Counted from the first letter of the stretch, positions 25,887 through 35,556 are shown. The stretch is 62,505 bases of DNA from Rehaibacterium terrae (GCF_014202935.1 NZ_JACHHX010000018.1:1-62505), one strand, 5' to 3'. Numbers and translations: made by a program. Notes: a model not told the origin generated them from the letters alone.

Positions 25887-26765
25887 ATGTCGCGCAACCC
25901 CAATCTCGCCGGCATCCTCGCCATGCTCGCCGCCGTCGGCCTGTTCTCGCTGATGGACGCCGGCCTGAAGCTGCTCTCGCCGCATTACCCGCCACTGCAG
26001 GTGGCGGCGCTGCGCGGGGCGGCGTCGTTGCCGTTCGTGCTGCTGTGGATCGGCCTGCGCGGCGGCTTCGCCACGCTGTGGAAGGTGCGCTGGGGCCTGC
26101 ACCTGCTGCGCGGCGTGCTGGCGGTGACGATGATGGTGTGCTTCATCCACGCGCTGCGCACGCTGCCGCTGTCCACCGTGTACACGCTGTTCTTCGTGGC
26201 GCCGCTGATGATCACCGCGCTGTCGGTGCCGGTGCTGGGCGAGTACGTCGGGCCGCGGCGCTGGACGGCGATCGCGGTCGGCCTGCTCGGCGTGCTGGTG
26301 GTGCTGCGGCCGACCGGCGAGGGCATGTTCACCCTCGCCGGGCTGGCGGTGCTGGGCGCGGCGGCCGGCTACGCGGCCTCGGCGATCACCGTGCGCGTGC
26401 TGGCGCGCACCGACAGCACGCAGAGCATGGTGTTCTGGATGCTCACGCTGCTCACCCTCGGCGCCGGCGCGCTGGCGGCGCCCGGCTGGGTGCCGCTGCA
26501 GGCGGCGCATGTCGGGATCATCGCCGGCATCGGGCTGGCCGGGGCGCTCGGGCAGTACGCGATCACCGAGGCGTTCCGCCACGGCGAGGCGTCGGTGATC
26601 GCGCCGTTCGAATACACCGCGCTGGCCTGGGGGCTGGGGCTGGATCTGGCGCTGTGGGGCGTGCTGCCGGACGGCGTCACCTGGCTGGGCGCGGCGATCA
26701 TCGTGCTCAGCGGCCTGTACCTGCTGCACCGCGAGCGGGTGCATGTCGAGGCGGAGCATCCCTGA
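25887..26765 (+). CDS. EamA/DMT-family transporter
   Basis: 292 residues with about ten hydrophobic helices arranged as two EamA repeats (about 8-135 and 150-285). Conserved features: A-A-L-R-G at the end of helix 2, F-V-A-P-L-M-I-T-A-L-S-V-P-V-L-G-E at helix 4 and its counterpart I-A-P-F-E-Y-T-A-L-A-W-G. A drug/metabolite-transporter superfamily permease, probably exporting a small metabolite; the substrate is not predictable. Divergent from the amidohydrolase across 231 bases. Confidence 0.9.
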   Translation: MSRNPNLAGILAMLAAVGLFSLMDAGLKLLSPHYPPLQVAALRGAASLPFVLLWIGLRGGFATLWKVRWGLHLLRGVLAVTMMVCFIHALRTLPLSTVYTLFFVAPLMITALSVPVLGEYVGPRRWTAIAVGLLGVLVVLRPTGEGMFTLAGLAVLGAAAGYAASAITVRVLARTDSTQSMVFWMLTLLTLGAGALAAPGWVPLQAAHVGIIAGIGLAGALGQYAITEAFRHGEASVIAPFEYTALAWGLGLDLALWGVLPDGVTWLGAAIIVLSGLYLLHRERVHVEAEHP

Positions 26766-26771
26766 GTCGCA

Positions 26772-27632
26772 TCAGTCGAGTCCGTAGCGCAGCGCCAGTT
26801 CGACGAAGCGCGCATCGCCGGGCCGGCGGTCGACCGGCGCGCCGGTGTCGTCCTCGAAGCGGTGGCGACGCTCGAATTCGACGCCGCCCTGCAGCGACAG
26901 CCGCCAGCGCGCGGCCGGCATCCAGTCCGCCATGAGCGCGGCCCGCCAGGCTTCCTGCCGGTAATGGAAGCGGGCGCCGTCGCGTTCGTCGCTGACCACG
27001 TGCCAGCGGCGGCCAGCAGGCGCGAGGCGCGCGCCGATGGCCCAGCGTGCGGCCGGCGCCCAGTCGATCCGTGCGGTGGGCCAGCCCAGTTCGGCGCGGA
27101 CGTCGTCGCGCCGCCACAGCGCGCTGACTTGCGGGTACACGCGCGGGCGGCCGAAGGCGTCGTCGCGGAACAGGCCCGCGCGCCAGCCGATGCCGTCGGC
27201 CGCGGGTGGCTGCGCGAGCCACAGCCGCGCGTGCAGGTCGAGGTCGCGACCGCTGCCGCGCGCGAACAGGTCCTTGAACACGTTGGAAGACGTCGCGACC
27301 ACGGGCGTGAGCGCGACGTGCAGCACGCCCGCGTCGTGGCGCGTCCAGGCCAGGTCCAGTGCCAGCCGGTGCAGGTCGCGGTTGCGCGAGGGCAGGCCGG
27401 TGTATTCGTAGCGGGTGTAGGCATAGTCGAGCGCCGGCACGAACCGGCCGCCGCCCAGCGTCAACTCGCCGGTCCGCAGGCGCAGGCCGTGCTCGCGACC
27501 GTGCAGTCGGGCGTCGCCGAAGGCGGTGCCGGACAGGTCGCGGTAATGCGCCTGCAACGCGGGGCCGGACTGTGCCGCGGCCGCCAGCGGCAGCAGCAGC
27601 GGAAGGCGGAACAGGTGGCGCGGGCGGGTCAT
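26772..27632 (-). CDS. predicted outer-membrane beta-barrel (DUF6268-like)
   Basis: 286 residues. Signal peptide TRPRHLFRLPLLLPLAAAA, then alternating amphipathic strands typical of a small barrel: F-V-P-A-L-D-Y-A-Y-T-R-Y-E-Y-T-G-L-P, R-N-R-D-L-H-R-L-A-L, and R-F-V-E-L-A-L-R-Y-G-L-D at the end. The R-Y-E-Y-x-G-L-x-S-R-N-R-D-L-H motif resembles DUF6268 proteins; this assignment is from memory and tentative. Function unknown. The stop is 6 bases from the convergent EamA stop. Confidence 0.65.
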   Translation of the reverse strand: MTRPRHLFRLPLLLPLAAAAQSGPALQAHYRDLSGTAFGDARLHGREHGLRLRTGELTLGGGRFVPALDYAYTRYEYTGLPSRNRDLHRLALDLAWTRHDAGVLHVALTPVVATSSNVFKDLFARGSGRDLDLHARLWLAQPPAADGIGWRAGLFRDDAFGRPRVYPQVSALWRRDDVRAELGWPTARIDWAPAARWAIGARLAPAGRRWHVVSDERDGARFHYRQEAWRAALMADWMPAARWRLSLQGGVEFERRHRFEDDTGAPVDRRPGDARFVELALRYGLD

Positions 27633-28041
27633 GGCGAGGCTCCTGCCGGGCAGGTGCGTGGACAAGGATAAATCCGTACTGGGCCGGACGGTCGGCGCAA
27701 CCGCGTTCTGCCTCTGCGAGCCGGTGCGATGTGGCTCCATCCTCCACGCGGAGGAAAACCCCCGTGCCGGCAAGAACCACAGCCTCCTCGCCACCGTCGG
27801 CAACACGCTGGCGGTGCGCAGCCTGCGCAAATGGTGCCGCCGCTGTGGCGGCCACGTGCTCACCGAGCACCCGGGCATGGGGCTGACCGACGTCTATGCC
27901 GCGGTGCTGGAGGGGTTCCCGTTCAAGCCGGCGGTGCACGTGCACTACCGCGAGACGGTGCTGCCGATCCGCGACGGCCTGCCGAAGTACCGCGACCTGC
28001 CGGCCGAGGCCGGCGGCTCGGGCGAACAGGTCGCGGAGTAG
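27631..28041 (+). pseudogene. GFA-like (glutathione-dependent formaldehyde-activating) C-terminal remnant
   Basis: The frame encodes up to 136 residues. The last ~85 look like the C-terminal half of a GFA-family zinc protein: W-C-R-R-C-G-G-H-V-L, L-T-D-V-Y-A-A-V-L-E, F-P-F-K-P-A-V-H-V-H-Y and D-G-L-P-K-Y-R-D-L-P-A-E. The usual N-terminal C-x-C-G / C-H-C-x-x-C-R zinc segment is missing; only C-L-C-E-P-V-R-C near residue 27 could be a remnant. No ribosome binding site is evident for the first ATG, which overlaps the divergent barrel gene start. Most likely a truncated or decaying gene; a short functional variant cannot be excluded. Confidence 0.55.
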
Positions 28042-28044
28042 GCG

Positions 28045-28416
28045 TCAGTCGCGGTCGAGCAGGGTCAGCAGCGCCATCCGCTGCTGGCGCGGCAGGCGCC
28101 GGATCAGGCCGAGCAGACGCGCCTCGTCGCGGTCCTGCACGCTGTACAGCGCGTGCGGCTCGTCGATGTGTGCGCCCGGGGCGGGCGCGCCGCGGCCGGT
28201 CGCCAGCCATTCCAGCGCCACCCCGAAGCGGGTGGCCATGTCGATCATCCGCTCCAGCTCCGGCAACGACAGGCCGCCGAGCCATTTGCGCGCGGTCTCG
28301 CGGGAGACGCCGTAGAGCGCGGCCAGGCGCGCCGTGCGGCCGCGGCCTTTCTCGATCCCGGCCAGGTCGAGGGCCAGTTGCAGGCGTTGTGCGAAGGCGG
28401 CGTGCGGCGAGGTCAT
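28045..28416 (-). CDS. XRE-family (Cro/CI-type) transcriptional regulator
   Basis: 123 residues from ATG at 28416 (MTSPHAAFAQRLQLALDLAG). Helix-turn-helix at ~10-70: L-A-A-L-Y-G-V-S-R-E-T-A-R-K-W-L-G-G, then L-P-E-L-E-R-M-I-D-M-A-T-R-F-G-V-A-L-E-W-L-A-T-G-R-G, the usual end of the HTH_3 domain. The C-terminal ~50 residues (L-G-L-I-R-R-L-P-R-Q-Q-R-M-A-L-L) resemble the short tail of phage-repressor-like regulators without the peptidase domain. The target is unknown; the end lies 3 bases from the GFA-like remnant. Confidence 0.82.
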   Translation of the reverse strand: MTSPHAAFAQRLQLALDLAGIEKGRGRTARLAALYGVSRETARKWLGGLSLPELERMIDMATRFGVALEWLATGRGAPAPGAHIDEPHALYSVQDRDEARLLGLIRRLPRQQRMALLTLLDRD

Positions 28417-28656
28417 GGCGACGACTCCCGGCGGTCCGGCGGGCGCAACGGGGACCGCGCGATTGTTCGCCAGGCGCAGCGGCTTGGCAAACTTCCGGTT
28501 GCCGATGCCGGCACGCGATGCTGGCGCGGCCTCGTCCCAGCCGCCGACGTCGAACGACCGGACGAGCACCGAGCAGTACAGGCTGCGCGCGTAGCACCGC
28601 GGCGCCGCGAAAAATCCGCGGCCCGCAGGGACGGGCGGCCGCTGGGCGGCCCGCGA

Positions 28657-30498
28657 TCAGCGCATGGCGATGCGATAGCCGCCGCCGGCCTGCTTGGCGG
28701 CGTACATGGCCTGGTCGGCGCGCCTGAGCAGGGTTTCCAGTGAATCCCGCACGTCGCCGTGCACGGCCACGCCGATGCTCAGCACGATCGACAGTTCATG
28801 GCCGCCGATGCGGCAGGGTGCGGCGAAGGCCGCGAGCACTTTCTCGGCGATGCGCGCCGCGTGGATCCTGGCCGAGTCGAGTCCCTCGAGCAGGATCACG
28901 AACTCGTCGCCGGCCAGCCGCGCCACGGTGTCGCGCGGGCGCACCGTCTCGCGCAGCCGGCTGGCGGTGGTGCAGAGCACTTCGTCGCCGACGTCGTGGC
29001 CGTAACGGTCGTTGATGCTCTTGAAGTCGTCGATGTCGATGAAGGCCACGGCGAGCCGGTCCGGCGTGTCGCCGGCGAGCAGCAGCGCGCGTTGCAGGTT
29101 GTCGCGGAACAGGTAGCGGTTGGGCAGGTTGGTCAGCGGGTCGTACAGGGCGCGCCGACGCAGGTGCTCGTACTCGCGGCGGCGCTCGGAAACGTCGTGC
29201 AGGAAGGCATCGAAGAGGTGGCGGTCGCCGATCCGGTAGGCGTTGATCAGCACCTCGACGGTCAACCGGCTGCCGTCGCGGCGTACCGCTTCCATCTCCA
29301 CGCGGCGGCCGATCACCGGGCTCTCGCCGGTGGCGAGGTAGCACCGCATGTTCTCGCGGTAGCGGTCGCGCAGCTCGTCCGGGATGACCAGTTCGTCGAG
29401 CCGCCGCCCGAGCGCTTCCTCGCGCGACCAGCCGAACAGCAGCTCGGCGCGCGAATTCCATTCGGTGACGGTCGAGTCCTGGTCGATCTCGACGAAGGCG
29501 TCGATGGACCGCTCGACGATCCGCCGGTTGCGGTCGGCCACCGCCTGCAGCCGCGCCTGCTGCTCCTTGAGCGCGCCGATGTCCTCGTGGGTGCGGACCA
29601 CCCCGACCACGCGGCCCTCGGCATTGCGCAGCGCGGCGGCGTTCACCCGCACGTCGATCCAGTGGCCGTCGCGACAGGGACGGCGTGTCTCGCCGACCGC
29701 GACGTTGCCCTCGGCGATCACCCGTCGCATCGTCCGCACGAAGCGGCGCCGCTCGGCGAAGGACTCCAGCGGCGGCCGGTGGCCGATCACCTCGTCGGCA
29801 CGCCAGCCGAACAGCCGCTCGGCCGCCGGGTTCCACTCCAGGACCCGGCCGCGCAGATCGTGCACGGTGATCGCCAGCGGCGAGGCGTCGATGACGGTGC
29901 GCAGCTTGCCGGCGGCGGCGTGGGCGTCGGCCACCGCCTCGGCCAGCTCGTGCAGCAGGCGACGGTTCTCGTCGACCAGCAGCTGCTTGCCGAGCACGCC
30001 GCCGATCACGCCGGCGAGCAGACGCAGGGTCTGCGCGTCCTGGGCGTCGAAGGTGTCCGGGCGGTCGGCGCCGACCTTCAGCGCGCCCAGCACCTGCGGA
30101 CCGTGCAGCAGCGGCGCCAGCAGCATCGCGCGCAGGCCGGTGCGGCGGGCGGCCTCGCGGTCGACGCGCGGGTCGTGCTCGGTGTCGCGGCTGGATTGCG
30201 GCAACCGGCTGCTCACGCACAGTCCCGACAGACTGCCGGTGCGCGGCAGGCGCAGGCCCTTGAAGCTGGCCAGCGTGCCGCAGGCGGTGGCATAGACCAT
30301 CGTCTCGCCCTGCACGATCTCGACCGCCGCACCGCTGGCGCCGGTCAGGGTCTGGGCGGTGCGCACAACCGCCTCCATCAGGATTTCGGCCGAGGACTGC
30401 AGTTCGCACAGGTCGGTGAGCGCGGCGAGCACCTGGCGCAGACGCGCGGCCTCGTCGCCGGAAGGCAACGGTTGCGCGGTGTTGGGAAGATCGACCAT
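28657..30498 (-). CDS. GAF-PAS-PAS-GGDEF diguanylate cyclase
   Basis: 613 residues from ATG at 30498. It makes the second messenger c-di-GMP. Order of domains: GAF (about 20-170), PAS 1 (about 200-310, with S-P-L-A-I-T-V-H-D-L and W-N-P-A-A-E-R-L-F-G), PAS 2 (about 325-440) and GGDEF (about 450-613) with D-P-L-T-N-L-P-N-R, F-I-D-I-D-D-F-K-S-I-N-D and the signature A-G-D-E-F instead of G-G-D-E-F, a substitution tolerated in many active cyclases. No transmembrane segment and no EAL domain: a soluble sensor. No inhibitory RxxD site is seen five residues before the signature. Confidence 0.92.
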   Translation of the reverse strand: MVDLPNTAQPLPSGDEAARLRQVLAALTDLCELQSSAEILMEAVVRTAQTLTGASGAAVEIVQGETMVYATACGTLASFKGLRLPRTGSLSGLCVSSRLPQSSRDTEHDPRVDREAARRTGLRAMLLAPLLHGPQVLGALKVGADRPDTFDAQDAQTLRLLAGVIGGVLGKQLLVDENRRLLHELAEAVADAHAAAGKLRTVIDASPLAITVHDLRGRVLEWNPAAERLFGWRADEVIGHRPPLESFAERRRFVRTMRRVIAEGNVAVGETRRPCRDGHWIDVRVNAAALRNAEGRVVGVVRTHEDIGALKEQQARLQAVADRNRRIVERSIDAFVEIDQDSTVTEWNSRAELLFGWSREEALGRRLDELVIPDELRDRYRENMRCYLATGESPVIGRRVEMEAVRRDGSRLTVEVLINAYRIGDRHLFDAFLHDVSERRREYEHLRRRALYDPLTNLPNRYLFRDNLQRALLLAGDTPDRLAVAFIDIDDFKSINDRYGHDVGDEVLCTTASRLRETVRPRDTVARLAGDEFVILLEGLDSARIHAARIAEKVLAAFAAPCRIGGHELSIVLSIGVAVHGDVRDSLETLLRRADQAMYAAKQAGGGYRIAMR

Positions 30499-30791
30499 GG
30501 CTGACCCGGTGCGTGGACTCCGGTGGCGCGGCGTCTCCGGGCGGCGCGATGCGGCAGCGTGCCGCCATGGTCGGGACAACGCCCCCCGGTGCTGGCGGCG
30601 GCCAAGGGACGAAAGGTTTCGGGGAGGGGTGTGCCCGCGACCGTGATCGGGGCGGGCAAGAGGTCAGCGCCGGGACACGGCTGCACCGAAGCTTTCCCGA
30701 TCCCCGATCCCCGATCCCCGGCGCTCGACCGGACAGCGGCGGCTGCACCATGCCGCCGGCGCGTGGCGCGCGCTGTCCCGTGTGCGTGGGC
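30499..30791. other. intergenic region with heptamer array
   Basis: 293 bases between the GGDEF gene start and the host-attachment gene end. It contains the 7-bp array at 30694-30721 and nothing else I can support. Confidence 0.5.
30694..30721 (+). repeat. intergenic heptanucleotide tandem array
   Basis: TTCCCGA, TCCCCGA, TCCCCGA, TCCCCGG: four head-to-tail 7-mers. Same period as the arrays at 14930 and 59899, with a different unit. Confidence 0.75.
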
Positions 30792-31196
30792 TCAGGCGAT
30801 CGCCTTGAGCCGCGGACACAGACGGGCGGCGATTTCCGGCGGGGTGAGGGTGATCAGGTCGCTGTCGCACTCGCCGACCAGCTTGCGTCGCACCGGCGTG
30901 CTCAGGCTGTCGCGCAGCACGTCGAGGAAGGGCGTGGGCGCGGCCAGCAGCAGGCGGTCGTAGCGGCGCTCGACGCGGCCCTGGTCGAGCACCGCGTCGA
31001 GCATCAGTGCGAAGCGCCGCGCAAACCTGGCCTCGGTCTGCGGATGCACAGTGCCAGGTGCGTGCCTCGGGCAGGGCATCTGCGCCGCGCCGGGGTTGAC
31101 GAAGGCATCGAGTTCGGCCACGGCGTCGTCACCCTCGCAGCCCATAAACAGGCGGGCGTGCGTGCGGTTGGCGACGAGGATCCAGGTGCGCTTCAT
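30792..31196 (-). CDS. host attachment protein family
   Basis: 134 residues. It begins K-R-T-W-I-L-V-A-N-R-T-H-A-R-L-F, the hallmark of the 'protein required for attachment to host cells' family (named from Agrobacterium AtsE-type proteins), with the middle F-A-R-R-F-A-L-M-L-D and R-Y-D-R-L-L-L-A-A-P-T-P-F-L-D-V-L-R. Release-factor-like alpha/beta fold; its actual biochemical role is unclear. An FNR/Anr-like box lies at 31265-31278 with a TAGCCT -10 at 31237-31242, suggesting induction at low oxygen. Confidence 0.85.
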   Translation of the reverse strand: MKRTWILVANRTHARLFMGCEGDDAVAELDAFVNPGAAQMPCPRHAPGTVHPQTEARFARRFALMLDAVLDQGRVERRYDRLLLAAPTPFLDVLRDSLSTPVRRKLVGECDSDLITLTPPEIAARLCPRLKAIA

Positions 31197-31236
31197 GCGT
31201 GCTGCGGGCGGGGGCGGCCGGTGGTGGTCGGAGCTC

Positions 31237-31278
31237 AGGCTATGCCGGCCCATCGGCACGGGTTATGACACGGGTCAA
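31237..31278 (-). promoter_or_regulatory. FNR/Anr-type promoter of host attachment gene
   Basis: Minus strand: TTGACCCGTGTCAT (box at 31265-31278, consensus TTGAT-N4-ATCAA) and TAGCCT (31237-31242). The box-to--10 offset is identical to that at 41522. The rest of the gap from 31279 to 31487 shows nothing I can support. Confidence 0.5.
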
Positions 31279-31487
31279 GCTTCGGAAAGCCGATGCGCGG
31301 CCGGCAGCCGCCAAGTGTGGCTGCGATCACGACTTCGCGTGCGCATCCCGGGGTGTGAACAACCCGCTCACCGCCCCATCGGGCAGGCGGCGGTTGCACG
31401 TGGGTGTCGTTGCCTGGGCGCTGGAGCGCAGGGCTGGTAGAAGTCGAAGCGCAGCCGGCGCTCGCCGCCGTCCTTGCCGGGGCCGGC

Positions 31488-32285
31488 TCAGGCGAGCACA
31501 GTCACCGCGTCGCCGACCCGCAGCGTGCCGCCGCCGCGGGCGATCAGGTGCACGCCGAAGGTGACGCCGGAGTCGCCGCGGCGGTAGCCCTTGAGCGTGT
31601 TCAGCGGCTCGCCGGAGGGATCGGGCGCGCCACGCTCGGTGTCCACCGTGGTGAACACGCAGCGCACGCACTGGCGGCTGACGTCGAACTCGACCGCGCC
31701 GATGCGGATCCGCCTCCAGCCGTCCTCGGCGTGCGGCCCGCAGCCGTCGATGACCAGATTGGGACGGAATCGGGTGATCGGCACCGGCGTGGCGAGCTTC
31801 GCGTTGAGCTGGTCGAGCGCCGACTGCGAGAGCGCCAGCAGCGGGAAGGAATCGGCGAAGCTGACCAGGTCGCCGGGCCGGGAAAGATCCGGCCGCACCG
31901 GGCGCCGCGCGCCGGGATCCATGTGCACCAGCCGCACCGGCCGCCCCAGCCATTGCGTCAGCCAGTGCGCGGCCGCCGCGTCGGCGAGGGCGGCATCGAC
32001 GCTGTCCTTCCACACCTGCACCTGCACGCGCGGCGCATCGGCGGGCGGGTGCGGCACGTGGAGCGTGGGCATGTCCGGCGCGTCCAGCGTCAGCCCGTCG
32101 GCCCGGGGCGTCGCCCGCAGCCGCACCAGCGCCGGCAGTTGCCGCCCGGTGAGGAAGCGGCCGGTCGCGTCGACGATCAGCCAGCGGCGGTCGTGGGCCA
32201 GTCCGCGCGGCCGCACCTCGGCCTCGTCGAGCGCGAGGCTGGCGCAGGACTTGACCGGATGGATGTAGAGCGCGGACAGCCGCAT
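31488..32285 (-). CDS. MOSC-domain protein (YcbX-like)
   Basis: 265 residues. N-terminal MOSC beta-barrel (R-L-S-A-L-Y-I-H-P-V-K-S-C, about 1-110) followed by the MOSC domain, with conserved F-R-P-N-L-V-I-D-G and the molybdenum-ligand-type cysteine in S-R-Q-C-V-R-C-V-F-T-T-V-D. The family includes E. coli YcbX and mitochondrial mARC, which reduce N-hydroxylated compounds using molybdenum cofactor. There is no C-terminal 2Fe-2S ferredoxin domain, so a separate electron donor would be needed. Confidence 0.9.
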   Translation of the reverse strand: MRLSALYIHPVKSCASLALDEAEVRPRGLAHDRRWLIVDATGRFLTGRQLPALVRLRATPRADGLTLDAPDMPTLHVPHPPADAPRVQVQVWKDSVDAALADAAAAHWLTQWLGRPVRLVHMDPGARRPVRPDLSRPGDLVSFADSFPLLALSQSALDQLNAKLATPVPITRFRPNLVIDGCGPHAEDGWRRIRIGAVEFDVSRQCVRCVFTTVDTERGAPDPSGEPLNTLKGYRRGDSGVTFGVHLIARGGGTLRVGDAVTVLA

Positions 32286-32478
32286 CGTCGTCGTCCTCGG
32301 GAGCGGGTCGCGAGCATGGCGCGTCGGCGGCGGCGCCGCAATCCGGCGTGGATGCGGTGGCCGTTGCGGGCGTCGCACCCGCAGGCGTCCGTCCATGGTG
32401 CCGGCAGCGGCCATGGACGCGATCCGTGGCCGCGCGCTAAAACGATCGCGGCCATGGCCGCTCCCGCTGCCCGCGCTT

Positions 32479-34698
32479 CTACAGTTTGAAGCCGCGCACC
32501 AGCGTCGCCAGCCGGTCGGCCTGTCCGGCCAGGCTGTCGGCCGCCGCCGAGGCTTCCTCGACCAGCGCGGCGTTGCGCTGCGTGGTCTGGTCCATGTGCG
32601 CGACGGTGTAGTTGACCTGCTCGATGCCGGCGGTCTGCTCCAGCGAGGCCGCGGAGATGTCGCCGACGATGCCGTTCACCCGCTGCGCCGCGGCGAGGAT
32701 GCGCGACATGGTGTCGCCGGCGTCGCCGACCAGGCGGGCGCCATGATCGACCTGGGTCGAGGCGTCGGTGATGGTCGCGGCGATGTCCTTGGCGGCCTCG
32801 GCGGCGCGCTGTGCGAGCGCGCGCACCTCCGACGCCACCACGGCGAAGCCGCGGCCCTGCTCGCCGGCACGGGCGGCCTCGACCGCCGCGTTGAGGGCGA
32901 GGATGTTGGTCTGGAAGGCGATGCCTTCGATAACCGCGATGGTTTCCTCGACCCGGCGCGAGGAGGCTCTGATCCGGCCCATCGTCTCCACCACTCGCGC
33001 CACCACCTCGTTGCCGTCGCGCGCGATCTGTGCCGATTCGCCGGCCAGCCGCTGGGCGTGGGTGGCGTTGTCGGCATTGCGGCGCACGGTGTCGGTGAGC
33101 TGCTCCAGCGACGAGGCGGCCTCCTCCAGCGCGGCGGCCTGCTGCTCGGTGCGCGCCGACAGGTCGGCGTTGCCGGCGGCAATCTCCCGGGCGCCACCGC
33201 GGATGGACTCGGCCGTGGACTGGATCTCGCGCACCATCGCGGCCAGTTGCTCGACGGTGGCGTTGGCGTTGCGGGTCATCTCGCCCAGCCGGCCCTGGAA
33301 CGCGCGGCCGATGCGCTGGCCGAGGTCGCCCCGCGCCAGCGCGGCCAGGATGCGGTCGAGCTCGCCCATGCCCTCGGACAGCGCCGACAGGCTGGCGTTG
33401 AGGTTCTCCGCCAGCACCCGCACGAAGCCTTCCTTGCCCTCCAGCGGGACGCTGCGCGAGTAATCGCCGATGGCGGCGGCGCGCATGGCGGCGCCGATCT
33501 CCTCCTCGACCCGCACCTCCTCGGTGCGGTCCTTCCACTCGACCACCAGGCCCAGCGGCTCGCCCTGCTCGCCCGAGACCGGGTTGATCGCCAGGTCGAA
33601 CACCCGGCCGCCGATGCGCAGGGTGGCATGGCGCGGCGCGCGCAGGTCGCGCAGGGCGTCGCTCCCGGGCGCGAGATCCGGGTGCAAGCCGCCCAGCTCG
33701 CCGCCGAGAATGCGGTCGGCGCGGAAGGCCGGCAGCGCCGTGCGGATGTCGGTCTCGGCGCGGGCGAACATGCGCTCCAGCGCCCGGTTGGCGTAGATCA
33801 CCCGCCGTTCGGCGTCGGCGATCATCACGCTGGTGGCGGCCACGTCCAGGCCCATGCGGATGCGCGCCATCTCGTCGGCACGGCGGTGCGCTTCCTGCAC
33901 CTCGAAGCCGAGCCGGATCTGCATCGTCTTCAGGCCCAGCAGCACGCGGCCGACCTCGTCGTCGCGCGCGATGTCGATCGGGTCGTGGTAGTGGCCGGCG
34001 GCGATCCGGTCGAACGCCGCCACGGCCTTGTCCAGCCGCCCGACCACGTCGCCGGTCAGCCACCAGCCGCTGTAGATGCCGAACGCGGTGCCGATGGCGA
34101 TCAGCGTCCACAGCGCGGCGGCCGGCACGCCCCATCCGGCGAGCAGCATCAGCAGCACGGCGAAGCCGCCGCCGAATGCGCCGAACAGCATCAGGCGCAC
34201 GCCCAGCGACAGCCGCCACAGCGGGTTGATCCGGTGCAGCCAGCCCTCGCGCACGATCGCGCCCTGGTGCAGCCGCAGGTCGCCGGCACGTCCTTCGCGC
34301 AATGCCGCGTAGGCGCGTTCGGCTGCCGCCACGTCGGCCGGCGCGGGCTTGCGCTGCATCGACAGGAAACCGGCCGCGCGCCCGTCCTCGAACAGGGGTG
34401 CGACCTGCGTCTGCGTCCAGTAATGGTGGCCGGCCCTGGTGCGGTTCTTCACCAGCCCGACCCAGGGCTTGCCGGCGCGCAGCGTGCGCTGGAAATCCTC
34501 GATCACCTCGCGCGGCATGTCCGGGTGGTGGATCAGGCGGTGTTCGGTGCCGATCAGTTCCTCCCGGTCATAGCCGTTGAAACGCAGGAACTCGCGGTTG
34601 GCATGGGTGATGACGCCGTCGCCGTCGACGCGCGACACCAGCATCGCATCGTCTTCGAGCGCGACCTCCGTGCCGGAGAGGAACAGCTCGGATGTCAT
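32479..34698 (-). CDS. PAS-containing chemoreceptor (aerotaxis-like)
   Basis: 739 residues. Aer-type N-terminal PAS (about 20-115: [23 protein letters not shown]), a double hydrophobic segment (~165-215, no large periplasmic domain), HAMP (~220-270), a second PAS (about 285-395), then the methyl-accepting signalling domain with the highly conserved hairpin tip (about 610-660, [27 protein letters not shown]). It lacks the C-terminal CheR-tethering pentapeptide. It probably senses redox or oxygen through PAS. No che or flagellar genes are nearby. An FNR-like box (34771-34784) lies 73 bases upstream of the start. Confidence 0.93.
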   Translation of the reverse strand: MTSELFLSGTEVALEDDAMLVSRVDGDGVITHANREFLRFNGYDREELIGTEHRLIHHPDMPREVIEDFQRTLRAGKPWVGLVKNRTRAGHHYWTQTQVAPLFEDGRAAGFLSMQRKPAPADVAAAERAYAALREGRAGDLRLHQGAIVREGWLHRINPLWRLSLGVRLMLFGAFGGGFAVLLMLLAGWGVPAAALWTLIAIGTAFGIYSGWWLTGDVVGRLDKAVAAFDRIAAGHYHDPIDIARDDEVGRVLLGLKTMQIRLGFEVQEAHRRADEMARIRMGLDVAATSVMIADAERRVIYANRALERMFARAETDIRTALPAFRADRILGGELGGLHPDLAPGSDALRDLRAPRHATLRIGGRVFDLAINPVSGEQGEPLGLVVEWKDRTEEVRVEEEIGAAMRAAAIGDYSRSVPLEGKEGFVRVLAENLNASLSALSEGMGELDRILAALARGDLGQRIGRAFQGRLGEMTRNANATVEQLAAMVREIQSTAESIRGGAREIAAGNADLSARTEQQAAALEEAASSLEQLTDTVRRNADNATHAQRLAGESAQIARDGNEVVARVVETMGRIRASSRRVEETIAVIEGIAFQTNILALNAAVEAARAGEQGRGFAVVASEVRALAQRAAEAAKDIAATITDASTQVDHGARLVGDAGDTMSRILAAAQRVNGIVGDISAASLEQTAGIEQVNYTVAHMDQTTQRNAALVEEASAAADSLAGQADRLATLVRGFKL

Positions 34699-34770
34699 GG
34701 GTACGTCTTCGGTCGTTGCGCTGCATTTCGCCGGGCCGCGGCATGTTCCCGATCGCGGCGTGCGGGCTCC

Positions 34771-34784
34771 TTGATCGAAGTCAA
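34771..34784 (-). promoter_or_regulatory. FNR/Anr-like box between chemoreceptor and fatty-acid hydroxylase
   Basis: TTGATCGAAGTCAA, one base from TTGAT-N4-ATCAA. Its distance to the chemoreceptor start is close to that of the boxes before the host-attachment and CHAD genes. Confidence 0.55.
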
Positions 34785-34851
34785 AGCCGGTCGGGCCGAT
34801 GCGGAATCCGTGCGGCTGGTCGCGCATGGCGCGGCGGTCGCGGCCTTTGGC

Positions 34852-34857
34852 TAGACT
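34852..34857 (+). promoter_or_regulatory. candidate -10 element of hydroxylase gene
   Basis: TAGACT ends 6 bases before the ATG at 34864, so a transcript from here would be leaderless or use ATG 34873. Confidence 0.35.
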
Positions 34858-34863
34858 CGGGGC

Positions 34864-35556
34864 ATGGCGAACATGGCTGATCTCCCCCTCCCCGAGGCGG
34901 TGCGGCGCTACCGCGCCGAGTACCGGGCCACCCAGATCCCGCGCGGCTATCGCGGCGGGCTGCATGCGCTGTTCACCTTCGGCGGCGGTGCGTTCGCGCT
35001 GTTCGCCTGCCTGTGGCAGTTGCAGGACGTGCGCCCGCTGGAATGGCTGACGGTGCCGCTGACCTTCCTCTACGCCAACCTGGCCGAGTATTTCGGTCAC
35101 CGCTACCCGATGCACCGGCCGTTTCGCGGCCTCGGGCTGATTTATCGCCGTCACGCCGGCCAGCACCACCGCTTCTTCACCCACGAGGCGATGCCGCTGG
35201 AGGGGATGCGTGACCTGCGGGCGGTGCTGTTTCCGCCGCTGCTGGTGATCTTCTTCTTCGGCGCCTTCGGCCTGCCGGTGTGGCTGCTGCTGGCCTGGGC
35301 GGCCTCGCCCAACGTGGCCTGGCTGTTCCTCGCCACCGCGCTCGCCTATTACCTCAACTACGAGCTGCTGCATCTGGCCTGGCACGCGCCGGCCGGGTCG
35401 TGGCCGGCACGCAACCGGTGGCTGCGCCGTTTGCAGCGGCTGCATCGCATCCATCACGACCCGGCGCGGATGACGCGGGTCAATTTCAACATCACCTATC
35501 CGATCGGCGACCGGCTGTTCGGCACGCTGGCGCCGCGCGAGGAGGCGAAAGGATGA
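34864..35556 (+). CDS. fatty acid hydroxylase / sterol desaturase family protein
   Basis: 230 residues (or 227 if started at the ATG at 34873). Integral membrane di-iron oxygenase: the eight-histidine signature is visible as [19 protein letters not shown], and L-H-R-I-H-H-D-P, plus H-L-A-W-H. Hydrophobic pairs at ~35-65 and ~115-165 surround the active site. The family hydroxylates or desaturates lipids or carotenoids; the substrate is not predictable. The last codon overlaps the DUF924 gene (ATGA). Confidence 0.88.
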   Translation: MANMADLPLPEAVRRYRAEYRATQIPRGYRGGLHALFTFGGGAFALFACLWQLQDVRPLEWLTVPLTFLYANLAEYFGHRYPMHRPFRGLGLIYRRHAGQHHRFFTHEAMPLEGMRDLRAVLFPPLLVIFFFGAFGLPVWLLLAWAASPNVAWLFLATALAYYLNYELLHLAWHAPAGSWPARNRWLRRLQRLHRIHHDPARMTRVNFNITYPIGDRLFGTLAPREEAKG

